NCBI GenBank assembly: GCA_946413655.1
Contig: CAMKLO010000006.1
Coordinates: 1-64,000, forward strand
Length of the DNA stretch: 64,000 nucleotides
From: an uncultured Fibrobacter sp.
GTDB taxonomy: Bacteria > Fibrobacterota > Fibrobacteria > Fibrobacterales > Fibrobacteraceae
Direction: 5' to 3'
Shown: piece by piece, positions 1-8,278 of the stretch
How positions within the stretch are numbered: position 1 is the stretch's first letter
How the letters are laid out: every line of letters begins with the position of its first letter
Translations under genes and position numbers: made by a program
Notes under the pieces: model-generated
What the model saw: only the letters and a program-made list of their open reading frames with translations
Told to the model about the DNA's origin: nothing
Databases searched by the model: none

Positions 1-2
1 GG

Positions 3-1649
3 GCATACGAAAGGAGCAAAAAATCCTGGAGCGACCTTGAATATAAAATTTCAATCGATACATCCGCAATCAAAAAATACATGAATAAATTTTGGCAGCA
101 AAATAACGGTTTTGGGGATTGCACAAACAAACAAAATAACGTAATCAAAAAGAACCACAATCCAGCAAGCAACAAAGCAAACACATTCTTCATCTGCAAA
201 TCTGGAACTTGGAGAGATGCTCAAAAAGATGAAATAGTGAAATACCTCTATACGGACACATTATACATCGACACCACTGCAAGCGACGGGGATCTCTACT
301 GGGACAAGGAATTCTCCGTCTGCTACGTCTATGATGACAGTTTATGGATCAAAATCGATAAAACAAATTGTACGATGGGTTTGAGCGGATGCACGAAACT
401 TCGCAAAAACGACGCAGAACAGGATTCCGACAATCAATGGTACATTTGCGACGGCAAAGAATGGATTTCCATGAACGATTATGAAACAATCAATAAAAAA
501 GGGCTTCTATTCGCAAAAGATATTCAAAACTGGAAAGATACGACAGATGGAGCCACCCGCAAAGGCGACATAACGGACATCATCTACATTTTCGACAACA
601 AGAACTGGCGCGTAGCAACGCTCCCGGAAGCATCTCTTGGATTGTGTAACGAAAAAAATCAAAACTTTTTTGGATACGCAGAAGAACGTAAAATGCAAGA
701 TTTGACTGACCCTAGAACAAACAAATGTACAGAACCATATAGTAGTTATTGTTACCATGCTAATTATCATCCAGACTTTTACATTTGCCAAAAAGATTAT
801 GATAACAAATTCTATTGGGAGCGTTTAGACACTTTTGACTATGATTACATATGCAACGACTCCAGCTATTACGCCAACAACAAAGACATCCATTGGGGCG
901 GCATAGACCCTATAAAATGTGTAAATTGCAAACAAGAAAACTTCGATTATTTTGAAAACTTTTGCAAAAAACAATGCTATAAAGGAAGATTTAAAATAAA
1001 TGCATTAAATTGTGCAGCAGACTTCGACGAATGCACAGAATCCCTTTTAGGCACAATAGAAGAAGGTCCCACCATAAAATCTAAAACCGAAATCGAATAT
1101 CTAAATGATGAACGTTACAGATACCATTCATACGTGACATCAATAGACAGCACCAACAAAACAACATACATCTGTCGAATCCGATACATCGAATTCAATT
1201 ATGAGAATGAGACATCCTATATCAAACCACATCCATCCTATCAATGGGATGTAGCCTCAGATTTTGATCTCGACGCAATCCCAACTATATGCTCTTGGGA
1301 TATCAACGGTCAAATTGTTGTCGGAAAGAAAAATACATACGTTTGCGAAGACGAATGGCTAAGGTTAGCGACCCCAGTAGAAATTGATGCGGGTTTTGCA
1401 TGTACTATGTACATGCGCGATAACGGAAATTGCAAGGGAGAAATCATTTCGGGAAAGAGCAACAATAAATATGTTTGCGATGAACTTGGTTTTAGAGACG
1501 CCACCCAAGAGGAAATAGAAACGGGAATTGCTTGTTCATCATGCATAATAAATAGCGGTCTGTCATGCAACACAGAAATGGAAAAAGAATTTGGTAAGAC
1601 CTGTACTGAACTCAAGAGTATTGTAGAGAAATGTCGTGCAAATGAATAG
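3..1649 (+). CDS. Cys-rich Fibrobacter-type lipoprotein paralog, 5' end outside window
   Basis: Partial gene. The frame is open from the window edge (first full codon at base 3), and its first codons (AYERSKKSWSDLEYKIS) align with residue 237 onward of the next gene, so the signal peptide and N-terminal domain lie upstream. An internal ATG at 81 is not the true start. What remains is the Cys-rich half: short modules of the kind [YF]-[IV]-C-x(4)-W-x-x-A-T followed by G-x-C (for example near bases 780, 1340 and 1465). It ends with the family C-terminus KCRANE. Function unknown. Bases 1-55 are identical to 2397-2451, pointing to recent duplication or gene conversion with the neighbour. Likely a surface-exposed, disulphide-rich lipoprotein by analogy with its complete paralogs. 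Confidence 0.85.
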   Translation, partial: AYERSKKSWSDLEYKISIDTSAIKKYMNKFWQQNNGFGDCTNKQNNVIKKNHNPASNKANTFFICKSGTWRDAQKDEIVKYLYTDTLYIDTTASDGDLYWDKEFSVCYVYDDSLWIKIDKTNCTMGLSGCTKLRKNDAEQDSDNQWYICDGKEWISMNDYETINKKGLLFAKDIQNWKDTTDGATRKGDITDIIYIFDNKNWRVATLPEASLGLCNEKNQNFFGYAEERKMQDLTDPRTNKCTEPYSSYCYHANYHPDFYICQKDYDNKFYWERLDTFDYDYICNDSSYYANNKDIHWGGIDPIKCVNCKQENFDYFENFCKKQCYKGRFKINALNCAADFDECTESLLGTIEEGPTIKSKTEIEYLNDERYRYHSYVTSIDSTNKTTYICRIRYIEFNYENETSYIKPHPSYQWDVASDFDLDAIPTICSWDINGQIVVGKKNTYVCEDEWLRLATPVEIDAGFACTMYMRDNGNCKGEIISGKSNNKYVCDELGFRDATQEEIETGIACSSCIINSGLSCNTEMEKEFGKTCTELKSIVEKCRANE

Positions 1650-1687
1650 AAACTAGCAAGAGATAAATTTATCAACAGGAGCAAATC
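1650..1687 (+). repeat. Conserved junction sequence between tandem lipoprotein genes, copy 1
   Basis: AGCAAGAGATAAATTTATC plus a purine-rich ribosome binding site (CAGGAGC) before the ATG at 1688. The same block recurs at 3971-4008 and, slightly shortened, at 6268-6304. It marks the duplicated unit and supplies each downstream gene with its RBS. Confidence 0.8.
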
Positions 1688-3970
1688 ATGAAAAACTTAG
1701 CCATTCTTTCATTTCTCCTTTCTCTTTTCCTCGTTTCCTGCGGGGATGATTCCGGCAGTTCCGTAGGCGATTCCAACGAAGAAGCCGAAAATGTCATCAA
1801 CAAGACTATTTCGGGGATGGCGCAGGGTCCCTTTGAAGAAGGGGCTACGGTTTCTGTTTACGAGCTTGACTCAAATTTTCAGAAAACAGGATACAACATA
1901 GAAACGGAAATCACAAATGAACATGGCGAATATTCGATAAATGTAAAGAACTTCAAATCCCAATACGTATTGCTTAAAGCAGACGGCAAATTACATGATA
2001 TTTTCACATCAGAGAAAACCTCAGGCAAAACAACCCTGTACGCACTCGCCGATTTAGGCAACACTAAAAAAACAAACATAAACATTCTCACCCACTTGGC
2101 ACATAAACGGGCGCTATATTTGGTCACAAAAAAGAACATGACCGTAGCCAAAGCCCAAAAGCAAGCAGAAACTGAAGTCTTGAAATCATTCAGCATTAAT
2201 GATGATTTGGGGGCCGCAGAAGATATAGACATTTTTACGGATACCAAACAAAATTGGCCCATACTCTCCATATCTGCACTAATGCAAAGCGATCTTCTAA
2301 ATAGGGGCGTTAAAGACTTCTTGGCAGACTACGTCTCGGATATCGAAAAAGACGGCACTTGGGACGACAAGAAAACAATCACAAAGATTGCCGACTGGGC
2401 ATACGAAAGGAGCAAAAAATCCTGGAGCGACCTTGAATATAAAATTTCAATAGATACATCCGCAATCAAAAAATACATGAATAAATTTTGGCAACAAAAT
2501 TACGGTCTTGGAAATTGTACAAGCAAACAAAACAATGTAGTCAAAAAGAACAACAATCCTGCAAGCAACGAAGCAAATACGTTCTTCATTTGCAAATCTA
2601 CAGATTGGGCAACCGCAAGAACAGTTGAAGTAAATAAATATTACTATACGGATACATTATACACCGACACCACCGCAAGCGACGGAGATATCTACTGGGA
2701 CAAGAAATATTCCGTCTGCTATGTCTATGAAGACAGTGTATGGCACAAGATCAATAAAACCATTTGTAAAACGGGATTGAGTGGCTGTACGAAACTTCGT
2801 AAAAATGAAGCAGAACAGGATACCAGCAAACTCTGGAATATCTGCGATGGCAAAGAGTGGCTTGCTATGGACAACTGTTTTTTAGACTCGACAGAATTAT
2901 GGGAAAAAGGACTTCTGTTCGAAAAAGACACTCTAGATTGGAAAGATACTACCGATGGAACCATCCGTAAAGGCAATAAATCAGATGTCATCTATATTTT
3001 CGACAACAAAAAATGGCGAGTAGCAACACTCATCGAAGCTTCACTTGGGAAATGCAGCAAAAAAAATGTAGGAGCCTTTGGTTACGTAGAAGATTGTAAT
3101 AATTTTCAAAATTCTCCCCTTAGCTACGCTTACGGTGTTCATGGAGCTTACCATGGTCCAGAGTTTGGCAACTATGGTATTTGCCAAAATGATGGAAGCA
3201 ATAATTTTTATTGGAATCTTATAGACGATGGTTCCTTAAACAAATACATATGTAATGATTCCAGCTATTACACTAACAATAAAGCAGGCGATGCCCATTG
3301 GGGTAGTATAGAATCAATAAAGAAAAATTGTATTAACTGCAAACAAGAGGATTTCGATTTTTTAGAAAACCTGTGCAAAAAACGCTGCTATGTACTTGAT
3401 GGAGAAAGTCCTTTTTATTCAAGTATGGATAAAACAAGCAATGGATGGCGCATAGGAAATGTAACGGAATGCGCATTGGGCTTCGGCGGATGCACAGAGT
3501 CCCGTTTAGGCACAATAAACGAAGGACCCTTGATAAAGTTAAAAAATGACTACGAATATTCGGATAACGTAAATGACAAAGCCTATTTATCCGCAACATC
3601 AATAGACAGCGCTAAAAAAACAACTTACATCTGCAGAACCCACTATTCTAATCCCTATTCTAGTGAATATTCGTTTCCCCCACGTTGGTATATCGCCTCG
3701 GATATTGACATCGAATTAGCACCCAAACTATGTGATACTTGGAGGAATAGCAAGGGGGTTCTCATTTCAGGAAAGAATAATAACAAATATGTTTGTGACT
3801 ATGGCGGGTTTAGAATCGCCACCCAAGAAGAAATCGATGCCGGCATCGCATGTACAGAATATATCCGTAATACAGGAATAACGGAATGCGACGATAAACT
3901 AGAAAAAGAAACAGGTATGGCCTGTACAGAGTATATGCAACATGTAGAGAAATGTCGTGCAAATGAATAG
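1688..3970 (+). CDS. Cys-rich lipoprotein, tandem paralog 2
   Basis: Complete 760-residue lipoprotein of unknown function. Residues 1-18 form a lipoprotein signal with lipobox LVSC (Cys18), followed by a short Asp/Ser/Glu linker. Residues about 38-165 form a beta-rich domain starting SGMAQGPFEEGATVSVYELD and containing the NINxLTHL segment. Residues about 165-262 are helical and Lys/Ala rich (KAQKQAETEVL). From about residue 265 the protein is a chain of Cys-containing modules such as FICKSTDWATA, WNICDGKEW and KYVCDYGGFRIAT. The ATG follows CAGGAGCAAATC, a good RBS. The last 100 residues closely resemble those of the gene at 8279. Probably anchored in the outer membrane and exposed (inference). 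It lacks the DGQTYKTVKIG-type signature I associate with FISUMP domains, so I do not call it FISUMP. Confidence 0.85.
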   Translation: MKNLAILSFLLSLFLVSCGDDSGSSVGDSNEEAENVINKTISGMAQGPFEEGATVSVYELDSNFQKTGYNIETEITNEHGEYSINVKNFKSQYVLLKADGKLHDIFTSEKTSGKTTLYALADLGNTKKTNINILTHLAHKRALYLVTKKNMTVAKAQKQAETEVLKSFSINDDLGAAEDIDIFTDTKQNWPILSISALMQSDLLNRGVKDFLADYVSDIEKDGTWDDKKTITKIADWAYERSKKSWSDLEYKISIDTSAIKKYMNKFWQQNYGLGNCTSKQNNVVKKNNNPASNEANTFFICKSTDWATARTVEVNKYYYTDTLYTDTTASDGDIYWDKKYSVCYVYEDSVWHKINKTICKTGLSGCTKLRKNEAEQDTSKLWNICDGKEWLAMDNCFLDSTELWEKGLLFEKDTLDWKDTTDGTIRKGNKSDVIYIFDNKKWRVATLIEASLGKCSKKNVGAFGYVEDCNNFQNSPLSYAYGVHGAYHGPEFGNYGICQNDGSNNFYWNLIDDGSLNKYICNDSSYYTNNKAGDAHWGSIESIKKNCINCKQEDFDFLENLCKKRCYVLDGESPFYSSMDKTSNGWRIGNVTECALGFGGCTESRLGTINEGPLIKLKNDYEYSDNVNDKAYLSATSIDSAKKTTYICRTHYSNPYSSEYSFPPRWYIASDIDIELAPKLCDTWRNSKGVLISGKNNNKYVCDYGGFRIATQEEIDAGIACTEYIRNTGITECDDKLEKETGMACTEYMQHVEKCRANE

Positions 3971-4008
3971 AAATTAGCAAGAGATAAATTTACCAATAGG
4001 AAGAACCC
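3971..4008 (+). repeat. Conserved junction sequence between tandem lipoprotein genes, copy 2
   Basis: TAGCAAGAGATAAATTTACC followed by the RBS AATAGGAAGAACCC, with the start codon at 4009. Nearly identical to the junction at 1650-1687. Confidence 0.8.
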
Positions 4009-6267
4009 ATGAAAAACTTAGCCATTCTTTCATTTCTCCTTTCGTTTTTGTTCGTTTCCTGCGGGGATGACTCCGGCAGTTCTGCAGGCGATTCCATCGA
4101 GGGAATCGGAATTTCTAGCAGTTCTAGCGAAAAAGCTAACAGGGATTCCAAATCGTCTAGTAGCTCCAGCGAAAAAGCAAACAAGGATTCCAAGTCTTCC
4201 AGTAGCTCTAGTGAAAAAGCCGAAAAACTTCCTGTCATCAACAAAACAATCTCGGGCATGGCGCAAGGGCCTTTTGAAAAAGGGGCGACAGTTTCTGTTT
4301 ATGAACTTGACACAAACTTTCAGCAGACGGGAATCAGTTACGAAACAAAAATTAAGAATGATTCAGGAAGTTACTCCATCAAATTGGAAGATTTCAAATC
4401 ACAATATGCATTGTTTAAAGTGAATGGTCGCTACATCGACAACATTACTGGTGCAAAATCAGCCTACAGTATCACATTGTATGCCTTCACGGATTTAGAC
4501 AATCACGACAATGTAAACATAAACTTCCTTACCCATTTATCGTACAAACGAATTCTGTATTTGGTCACAAAAAAGGACAAATCCGTAGACAAAGCCTCAA
4601 TGCAAGCAGAAACTGAAGTTTTAAGAGCATTCGATATTGAAAACGACGGATTCGATGATGCCGAAAACATTGACTTCTTTGGGAAAGACAAACAAAGCGC
4701 AGCTTTACTTGCTATATCGGTACTCTTGCAAAGTCACCTCCTTGATGAAAACTTAAATAACCGCTTAACAGACTTTACGTCATATATCGAAACATTTGGA
4801 ACCTGGAACAACGAAGAGACTAAAACAGAAATTGCCGATTGGGCAAGCTACTTAAGCCAGAACACTGCATTCGAGAAAATCAAGGGTTATATAAAAAAAT
4901 GGAACCAAACCGTTGATTTATCAATATTAAAAAAATACATGGATAACTTTTGGCAACAAAACTACGATCTTGGAGAATGCACCGACAAGCAAGAAAACAG
5001 AATTAAAGAAAATAGAAATAAATTAAGTTCTTTTGGGGAAGAACATTTCATTTGCCGATCCAGCAAATGGGAAATAGCCACGTCGAAAGAAATAGACGAC
5101 TATCCAAATATAGATACATTAAACAGCAAAATTGCAAAAGATAGTGACATCCGCTGGCTAGATTCTGAAAAGCGAAAATGCGAAGTTTACGATGACACGT
5201 ACACAACTTGGCGCATAGGGCATTACTCTGAATGCGAATACGGTTTTGGAGGTTGCACACATAAACGTGAAAATACGAAAGTAAAAAAAGGTGATAGGTA
5301 TTATATTTGCAATAATAAGATGTGGCTAACGCTCGGATTCAGAGATTCCTACCCCATCGAATACGAATTAGATACTTTAGATTGGAAAGATACGACAGAA
5401 GGTGCCATCCGCAAAGGCAACGTAACGGATGTTGTCTATATTTTCGACAACCAAAAATGGCGAGTGGCAACAATCCCTGAAGCATCTCTTGGAGGGTGTA
5501 ACGAAAAAAATGTAGGAAATTTTGGATACGCAGAAAGCCGCATAAAGCAGGCTTTATCTAAATTTGAATGTATACTCTATCCCGAATCCCCCGAAGATAA
5601 TAATTGTTTTAGAATCGTTTATAACCCAGGCTATTACATTTGCAAAAAAATTGGACCGAAAACAAATCTTTCCTGGGACTGGAAGCCCCTAAGATTTCCT
5701 GACTATACCAGCATTTGCGACAATCTAAGTGATGATGCAAATAGCAAAAAAGTCAATCCTTACTGGGGCAATTTTACCCCCGTAAAGGAAAAATGCTTAA
5801 ATTGCAATCAAGAAAATATTGATCATTTTGAAGATCAATGCAAAAAACGTTGCTACGTGTCAGGAAATATAGCCCATGCGTCCGCATGTGTATTGGGTTT
5901 CGGATGTAAATATGATCTTTACGGTACAATAAAAGAAGGCCCCTCCATGGAACTAGCCTCCGATACCATATTCTATGAAGACGAATATTATAGTGAACAT
6001 TTGTATCACTTATCATACCCTATTTCAATAGACAGTACAAAAAAAACAAAATACATCTGCAAAAATATCTCCTTAGGGGGTTTATACTATGGATGGAATG
6101 TCGCCACAGATATCGAAATTGACCTCGCTCCAACCATATGTGCTTATAGTAAAGGTGGTAGTGGATTTCAAATTCTTACAGGAACATCGGGAACAAAATA
6201 CGTTTGCGACAACGGCAAGACTAGATTAGCCACTCAAGAGGAAATAGACGCGTGGAATCTCCTATGA
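4009..6267 (+). CDS. Cys-rich lipoprotein, tandem paralog 3, Ser-rich linker, truncated C-terminus
   Basis: 752-residue paralog with signal peptide and lipobox FVSC (Cys18). It alone in this array carries a longer linker made of three near-repeats of SSSSSEKANxDSK (bases about 4110-4225), a low-complexity spacer that would lift the folded part off the membrane. The beta domain (SGMAQGPFEKGATVSVYELD), helical segment and Cys modules follow as in paralog 2. The end is abnormal: after ATQEEIDA, where paralogs continue GIACTEY for about 45 more residues, the frame reads WNLL and stops. A short deletion joining the gene directly to the next junction repeat is the simplest reading. Its middle part is closest to the gene at 8279 (both contain FEDQCKKRCY). 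Confidence 0.85.
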   Translation: MKNLAILSFLLSFLFVSCGDDSGSSAGDSIEGIGISSSSSEKANRDSKSSSSSSEKANKDSKSSSSSSEKAEKLPVINKTISGMAQGPFEKGATVSVYELDTNFQQTGISYETKIKNDSGSYSIKLEDFKSQYALFKVNGRYIDNITGAKSAYSITLYAFTDLDNHDNVNINFLTHLSYKRILYLVTKKDKSVDKASMQAETEVLRAFDIENDGFDDAENIDFFGKDKQSAALLAISVLLQSHLLDENLNNRLTDFTSYIETFGTWNNEETKTEIADWASYLSQNTAFEKIKGYIKKWNQTVDLSILKKYMDNFWQQNYDLGECTDKQENRIKENRNKLSSFGEEHFICRSSKWEIATSKEIDDYPNIDTLNSKIAKDSDIRWLDSEKRKCEVYDDTYTTWRIGHYSECEYGFGGCTHKRENTKVKKGDRYYICNNKMWLTLGFRDSYPIEYELDTLDWKDTTEGAIRKGNVTDVVYIFDNQKWRVATIPEASLGGCNEKNVGNFGYAESRIKQALSKFECILYPESPEDNNCFRIVYNPGYYICKKIGPKTNLSWDWKPLRFPDYTSICDNLSDDANSKKVNPYWGNFTPVKEKCLNCNQENIDHFEDQCKKRCYVSGNIAHASACVLGFGCKYDLYGTIKEGPSMELASDTIFYEDEYYSEHLYHLSYPISIDSTKKTKYICKNISLGGLYYGWNVATDIEIDLAPTICAYSKGGSGFQILTGTSGTKYVCDNGKTRLATQEEIDAWNLL

Positions 6268-6304
6268 CTTTAGCAAGAGTTAAATTTACCAATAGGAGGA
6301 ACCC
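6268..6304 (+). repeat. Conserved junction sequence between tandem lipoprotein genes, copy 3
   Basis: TTTAGCAAGAGTTAAATTTA followed by the RBS AATAGGAGGAACCC, just before a GTG start at 6305. Same family as the blocks at 1650 and 3971. Confidence 0.75.
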
Positions 6305-8275
6305 GTGAAAAACTTAGCCATTCTTTCATTTCTCCTTTCGTTTTTACTCGTTTCCTGCGGGGATGATTCCAGCAGTTCCGCAGATGATTCCGAAAAAAAA
6401 ATCAATACAACCATTTCAGGAATGGCGCAGTGGCCCTTTGAAGAAGGAACTATAGTTTCTATTTATGAACTTGACGAAAATTTCGAAAAGACAGGCATCA
6501 ATTACGAAACCAAAATTAAAAACGATTCAGGCGAATACTCAGAGAACATAAAAAAAATCCAATCACAATACGCTTTACTTAAAGCGTACGGTTATTACAG
6601 CAACCTCGTTACCGGAGAACAGGCAAAAGATAAATTAACACTATATGCCCTTGCAGACTTAAGCGAAAGCGACAAATTAAATATCAATCTGCTTACACAT
6701 CTAGCTCATAAGCGCACATTATACCTTATCTCAGCAAAAAACAAATCTTTGAAAGATGCAAAAAAGCAAGCAGAAAAAGAACTTTTAAAACCGTTCGGAA
6801 TCAAGGAAATAAATGATGACGAAAGTACAGCACTGCTTGCCTTATCCATATTGCTGCAGGGAACCTTTCCCGAAGAAAATATAAACGACCGCTTAACGAA
6901 CTATAAAAACGATATCGAGAAAGACGGCATTTGTAATGATAGTAAAACAGCGACTCAAATTGCCGATTGGGCATACCAGCAAAATCTAGATTCTGGCCTT
7001 ACGAAAATTCGAAGCAACATTGAAAAACAAAAAAAATACACCGATATTCCTGCATTCGAAAAATACGTGGACGGTTTCTGGCAAGCCAATTACGGACTTG
7101 GAAGCTGCACAGACAAACAAAAAAACGAAATCAGAAAAAACACAAATTCAGAAAGCAATTTCTCAGACCTATATTTCATTTGCAAATCCAAAAAATGGAG
7201 AGAGGCCACAAAAAAAGAAAAAGATTCATATTATTGGCCTGACTCTTTAGACAACATCAAGGCGAAAGAAGGAGATGCCTATTGGAGCAAAATAGACTCA
7301 ACAGTCTGTTACATCCATGAAGACAAATCGTGGCATAAAAGCGACATAAGCAATTGTACTCTTGGTTTACAAACATGCACAAAACAGCGAGTAAGGGATA
7401 TTGATACCACATCTAATGGGAACTGGTATGTTTGCGATGGAGAACAGTGGTTGCATTGGAACAGTTTCGAAATAGACCCCAAAGACTCCAAATGGAAAAC
7501 ATCCATCAAAAACGAAAAAGACACTTTAGGCTGGAAGAAAGCAGAACAAGGAACAACCCGCAAAGGCAGTAAGACCGATATCATTTACATTTTTGACAAA
7601 AACGCATGGAGACTCGCAACGATACCCGAAGCAACACTTGGCGGATGTACCAAGGAAATCGAAGATTCTCTCGGTTATGTGGAAATACGAAAAGGGCAAG
7701 AATTTATCGACCCCGTTGCCATCAGTTGCAAACAAGAAAAATCCATCAAATATCCGGATGGTTTAAAATGTCCAAAACCAACCAACAGCCCCAATAGCTA
7801 CTATGATTGTTCCTACATAGATTGTTCTACATCATTATTTGAAAACGGCTACTATCGTTGCAATGACGAACAATGGCATAGAGTAGATGACTGCACTATT
7901 GAACTAATAAAATTAAATGAAGGTAAACCAGGCAAAGATGGCGACAGCCATTGGGGAACCACATGCCCGTCCAGATGTTATGTATTCGAGAATGATTCCA
8001 ACGATTCAACTCATGGGAAATGGCGTGTAGGTGATTTAACAGAATGCGCTTTAGGCTTGGGAGGATGTACCAAAAGTCGTGACGGAATGAAAAAAACTGG
8101 ACTAAGTGCATCGAAATACTATGGTTGCCAAATCGATGTTTTTTGTTTCCAAGACCTAACAGTATATGAAAAAAGCGAAACACAATATGTCTGTAGAAGC
8201 ACAGTCGTTTCCGACTTTCCCCATGAATGGCAAGAAACGCAATCTAGAAACATAAAAAGCAACAGAAGCGAGTAA
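6305..8275 (+). CDS. Cys-rich lipoprotein, tandem paralog 4, short form with GTG start
   Basis: 656-residue paralog. The start is GTG, fixed by the strong RBS AGGAGG nine bases upstream and by the family N-terminus KNLAILSFLLSFLLVSC (lipobox Cys18). It has the same order as the others: beta domain (SGMAQWPFEEGTIVSIYELD), helical segment, then Cys modules. It lacks roughly the last 90-100 residues found in paralogs 2 and 5, ending soon after the module equivalent to YICR. The terminal residues (NIKSNRSE) match nothing in the other copies. The next gene starts only three bases after the stop, without the usual junction repeat, so the 3' end was probably rearranged. Confidence 0.85.
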   Translation: MKNLAILSFLLSFLLVSCGDDSSSSADDSEKKINTTISGMAQWPFEEGTIVSIYELDENFEKTGINYETKIKNDSGEYSENIKKIQSQYALLKAYGYYSNLVTGEQAKDKLTLYALADLSESDKLNINLLTHLAHKRTLYLISAKNKSLKDAKKQAEKELLKPFGIKEINDDESTALLALSILLQGTFPEENINDRLTNYKNDIEKDGICNDSKTATQIADWAYQQNLDSGLTKIRSNIEKQKKYTDIPAFEKYVDGFWQANYGLGSCTDKQKNEIRKNTNSESNFSDLYFICKSKKWREATKKEKDSYYWPDSLDNIKAKEGDAYWSKIDSTVCYIHEDKSWHKSDISNCTLGLQTCTKQRVRDIDTTSNGNWYVCDGEQWLHWNSFEIDPKDSKWKTSIKNEKDTLGWKKAEQGTTRKGSKTDIIYIFDKNAWRLATIPEATLGGCTKEIEDSLGYVEIRKGQEFIDPVAISCKQEKSIKYPDGLKCPKPTNSPNSYYDCSYIDCSTSLFENGYYRCNDEQWHRVDDCTIELIKLNEGKPGKDGDSHWGTTCPSRCYVFENDSNDSTHGKWRVGDLTECALGLGGCTKSRDGMKKTGLSASKYYGCQIDVFCFQDLTVYEKSETQYVCRSTVVSDFPHEWQETQSRNIKSNRSE

Positions 8276-8278
8276 ACT

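Noticed and set aside
81..83. ATG at 81 as the start of the first lipoprotein
   Set aside because: The frame is open to the window edge and aligns with the interior of complete paralogs, so this Met is internal.
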